Source of the DNA: an uncultured Bacteroidota bacterium
GTDB lineage: Bacteria > Bacteroidota > Bacteroidia > Chitinophagales > Chitinophagaceae
Assembly: GCA_946479055.1 (NCBI GenBank)
Contig: CAMLEX010000345.1
Span: forward strand, 1 to 5,817
DNA length: 5,817 nt
Direction: 5' to 3'
Part shown: piece after piece, positions 5,580 to 5,817 of the stretch
Position numbering within the stretch: position 1 is the first letter of the stretch
How the letters are laid out: each line of letters starts with the position of its first letter
Position numbers and translations under genes: made by a program
Notes under the pieces: generated by a model
What the model was told of the DNA's origin: nothing
What the model saw: only the letters and a program-made list of their open reading frames with translations
Databases searched by the model: none

Positions 5580-5786
5580 CTACTCCTTTTTCACGGCAGC
5601 CTGGCTTACACCTGTCATGATGCTGCCTGCTACTGCTACTACCCCGGCTATTTCTCCTATCAAAGTAGAGACTTCTACCGGTAACCCGATCACTGCCGCT
5701 GCGAGCGCAGTGAGGATGAGCCCTATGTTGCGCACCTTTTTAAAGAAAGGTGGTGCAGGAGCTACTAATGGTTGTAAAATTTCCAT
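5580..5786 (-). CDS. Small two-helix membrane protein, 68 aa
   Basis: Two hydrophobic segments are visible. Residues 20-37 (NIGLILTALAAAVIGLPV) and about 41-62 (TLIGEIAGVVAVAGSIMTGV) are separated by a short turn containing Glu38. FFKKVRN lies before the first helix, and VKKE closes the protein. This is the shape of a two-helix inner-membrane protein. Small proteins of this kind are common hypothetical proteins in Bacteroidota, and the topology also fits class II holins, but no lysis gene is visible to support that. The minus-strand terminator at 5488-5518 lies about 60 bp after the stop, and a plus-strand ORF over the same bases has low-complexity, antisense-like content, so the minus strand is preferred. 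No Shine-Dalgarno sequence is evident upstream. Confidence 0.78.
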   Translation of the reverse strand: MEILQPLVAPAPPFFKKVRNIGLILTALAAAVIGLPVEVSTLIGEIAGVVAVAGSIMTGVSQAAVKKE

Positions 5787-5817
5787 TAATACTCAATTTA
5801 AAAGGTGAAAAAATAAC

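Noticed and set aside
5446..5808. 120-codon plus-strand ORF across the right end
   Set aside because: It is antisense to the 68-aa membrane protein, runs through the terminator hairpin and overlaps the end of the excisionase-like gene. Its composition (Ala/Thr/Pro-rich) looks like an antisense shadow of a hydrophobic gene.

Overview
The window looks like chromosomal DNA from a Bacteroidota bacterium, probably close to Chitinophagaceae. The evidence is indirect. It contains a secreted TlpA-type thioredoxin-fold protein with a long N-terminal extension, a Bacteroidota-style Crp/Fnr regulator, weak or absent Shine-Dalgarno sequences, and small proteins of types I associate with that group. No rRNA, tRNA, CRISPR array, transposase or integrase is visible.

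Layout, left to right. At the left edge a minus-strand gene with a signal-like N-terminus runs off the window (1-107). A 25-codon ORF (104-181) precedes it and overlaps it by ATGA. Divergent from these, a secreted thioredoxin-like protein (288-1808) and a SAM-dependent methyltransferase (1850-2482) lie 41 bp apart and may be co-transcribed. Next is an AT-rich minus-strand gene for a putative lipoprotein (2558-3655). It looks like the N-terminal part of a TlpA-family protein without the thioredoxin domain. Between its 5' end and the next gene are 549 bp with no intact gene. They hold an inverted repeat, a relic of a second methyltransferase 3' end, a strong rho-independent terminator, and the presumed promoter and operator of a Crp/Fnr-family regulator (4205-4858).

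The right end holds small genes. A 35-codon ORF (4977-5084) looks like the truncated start of a short protein. A 107-aa excisionase/MerR-like winged-helix protein (5163-5486) follows. Both are preceded by copies of the same leader of roughly 75 bp, and each copy can form a hairpin. A convergent 68-aa two-helix membrane protein (5580-5786, minus) ends at a perfect intrinsic terminator (5488-5518).

The strongest unusual signals are two duplications. One is a diverged copy of the methyltransferase 3' end (74 ungapped positions, 57 identical) lying on the far side of the AT-rich lipoprotein gene, which points to a lost paralogue or an insertion/rearrangement. The other is the duplicated hairpin-bearing leader before two consecutive small ORFs. 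No complete, recognisable new system can be demonstrated from this window alone.
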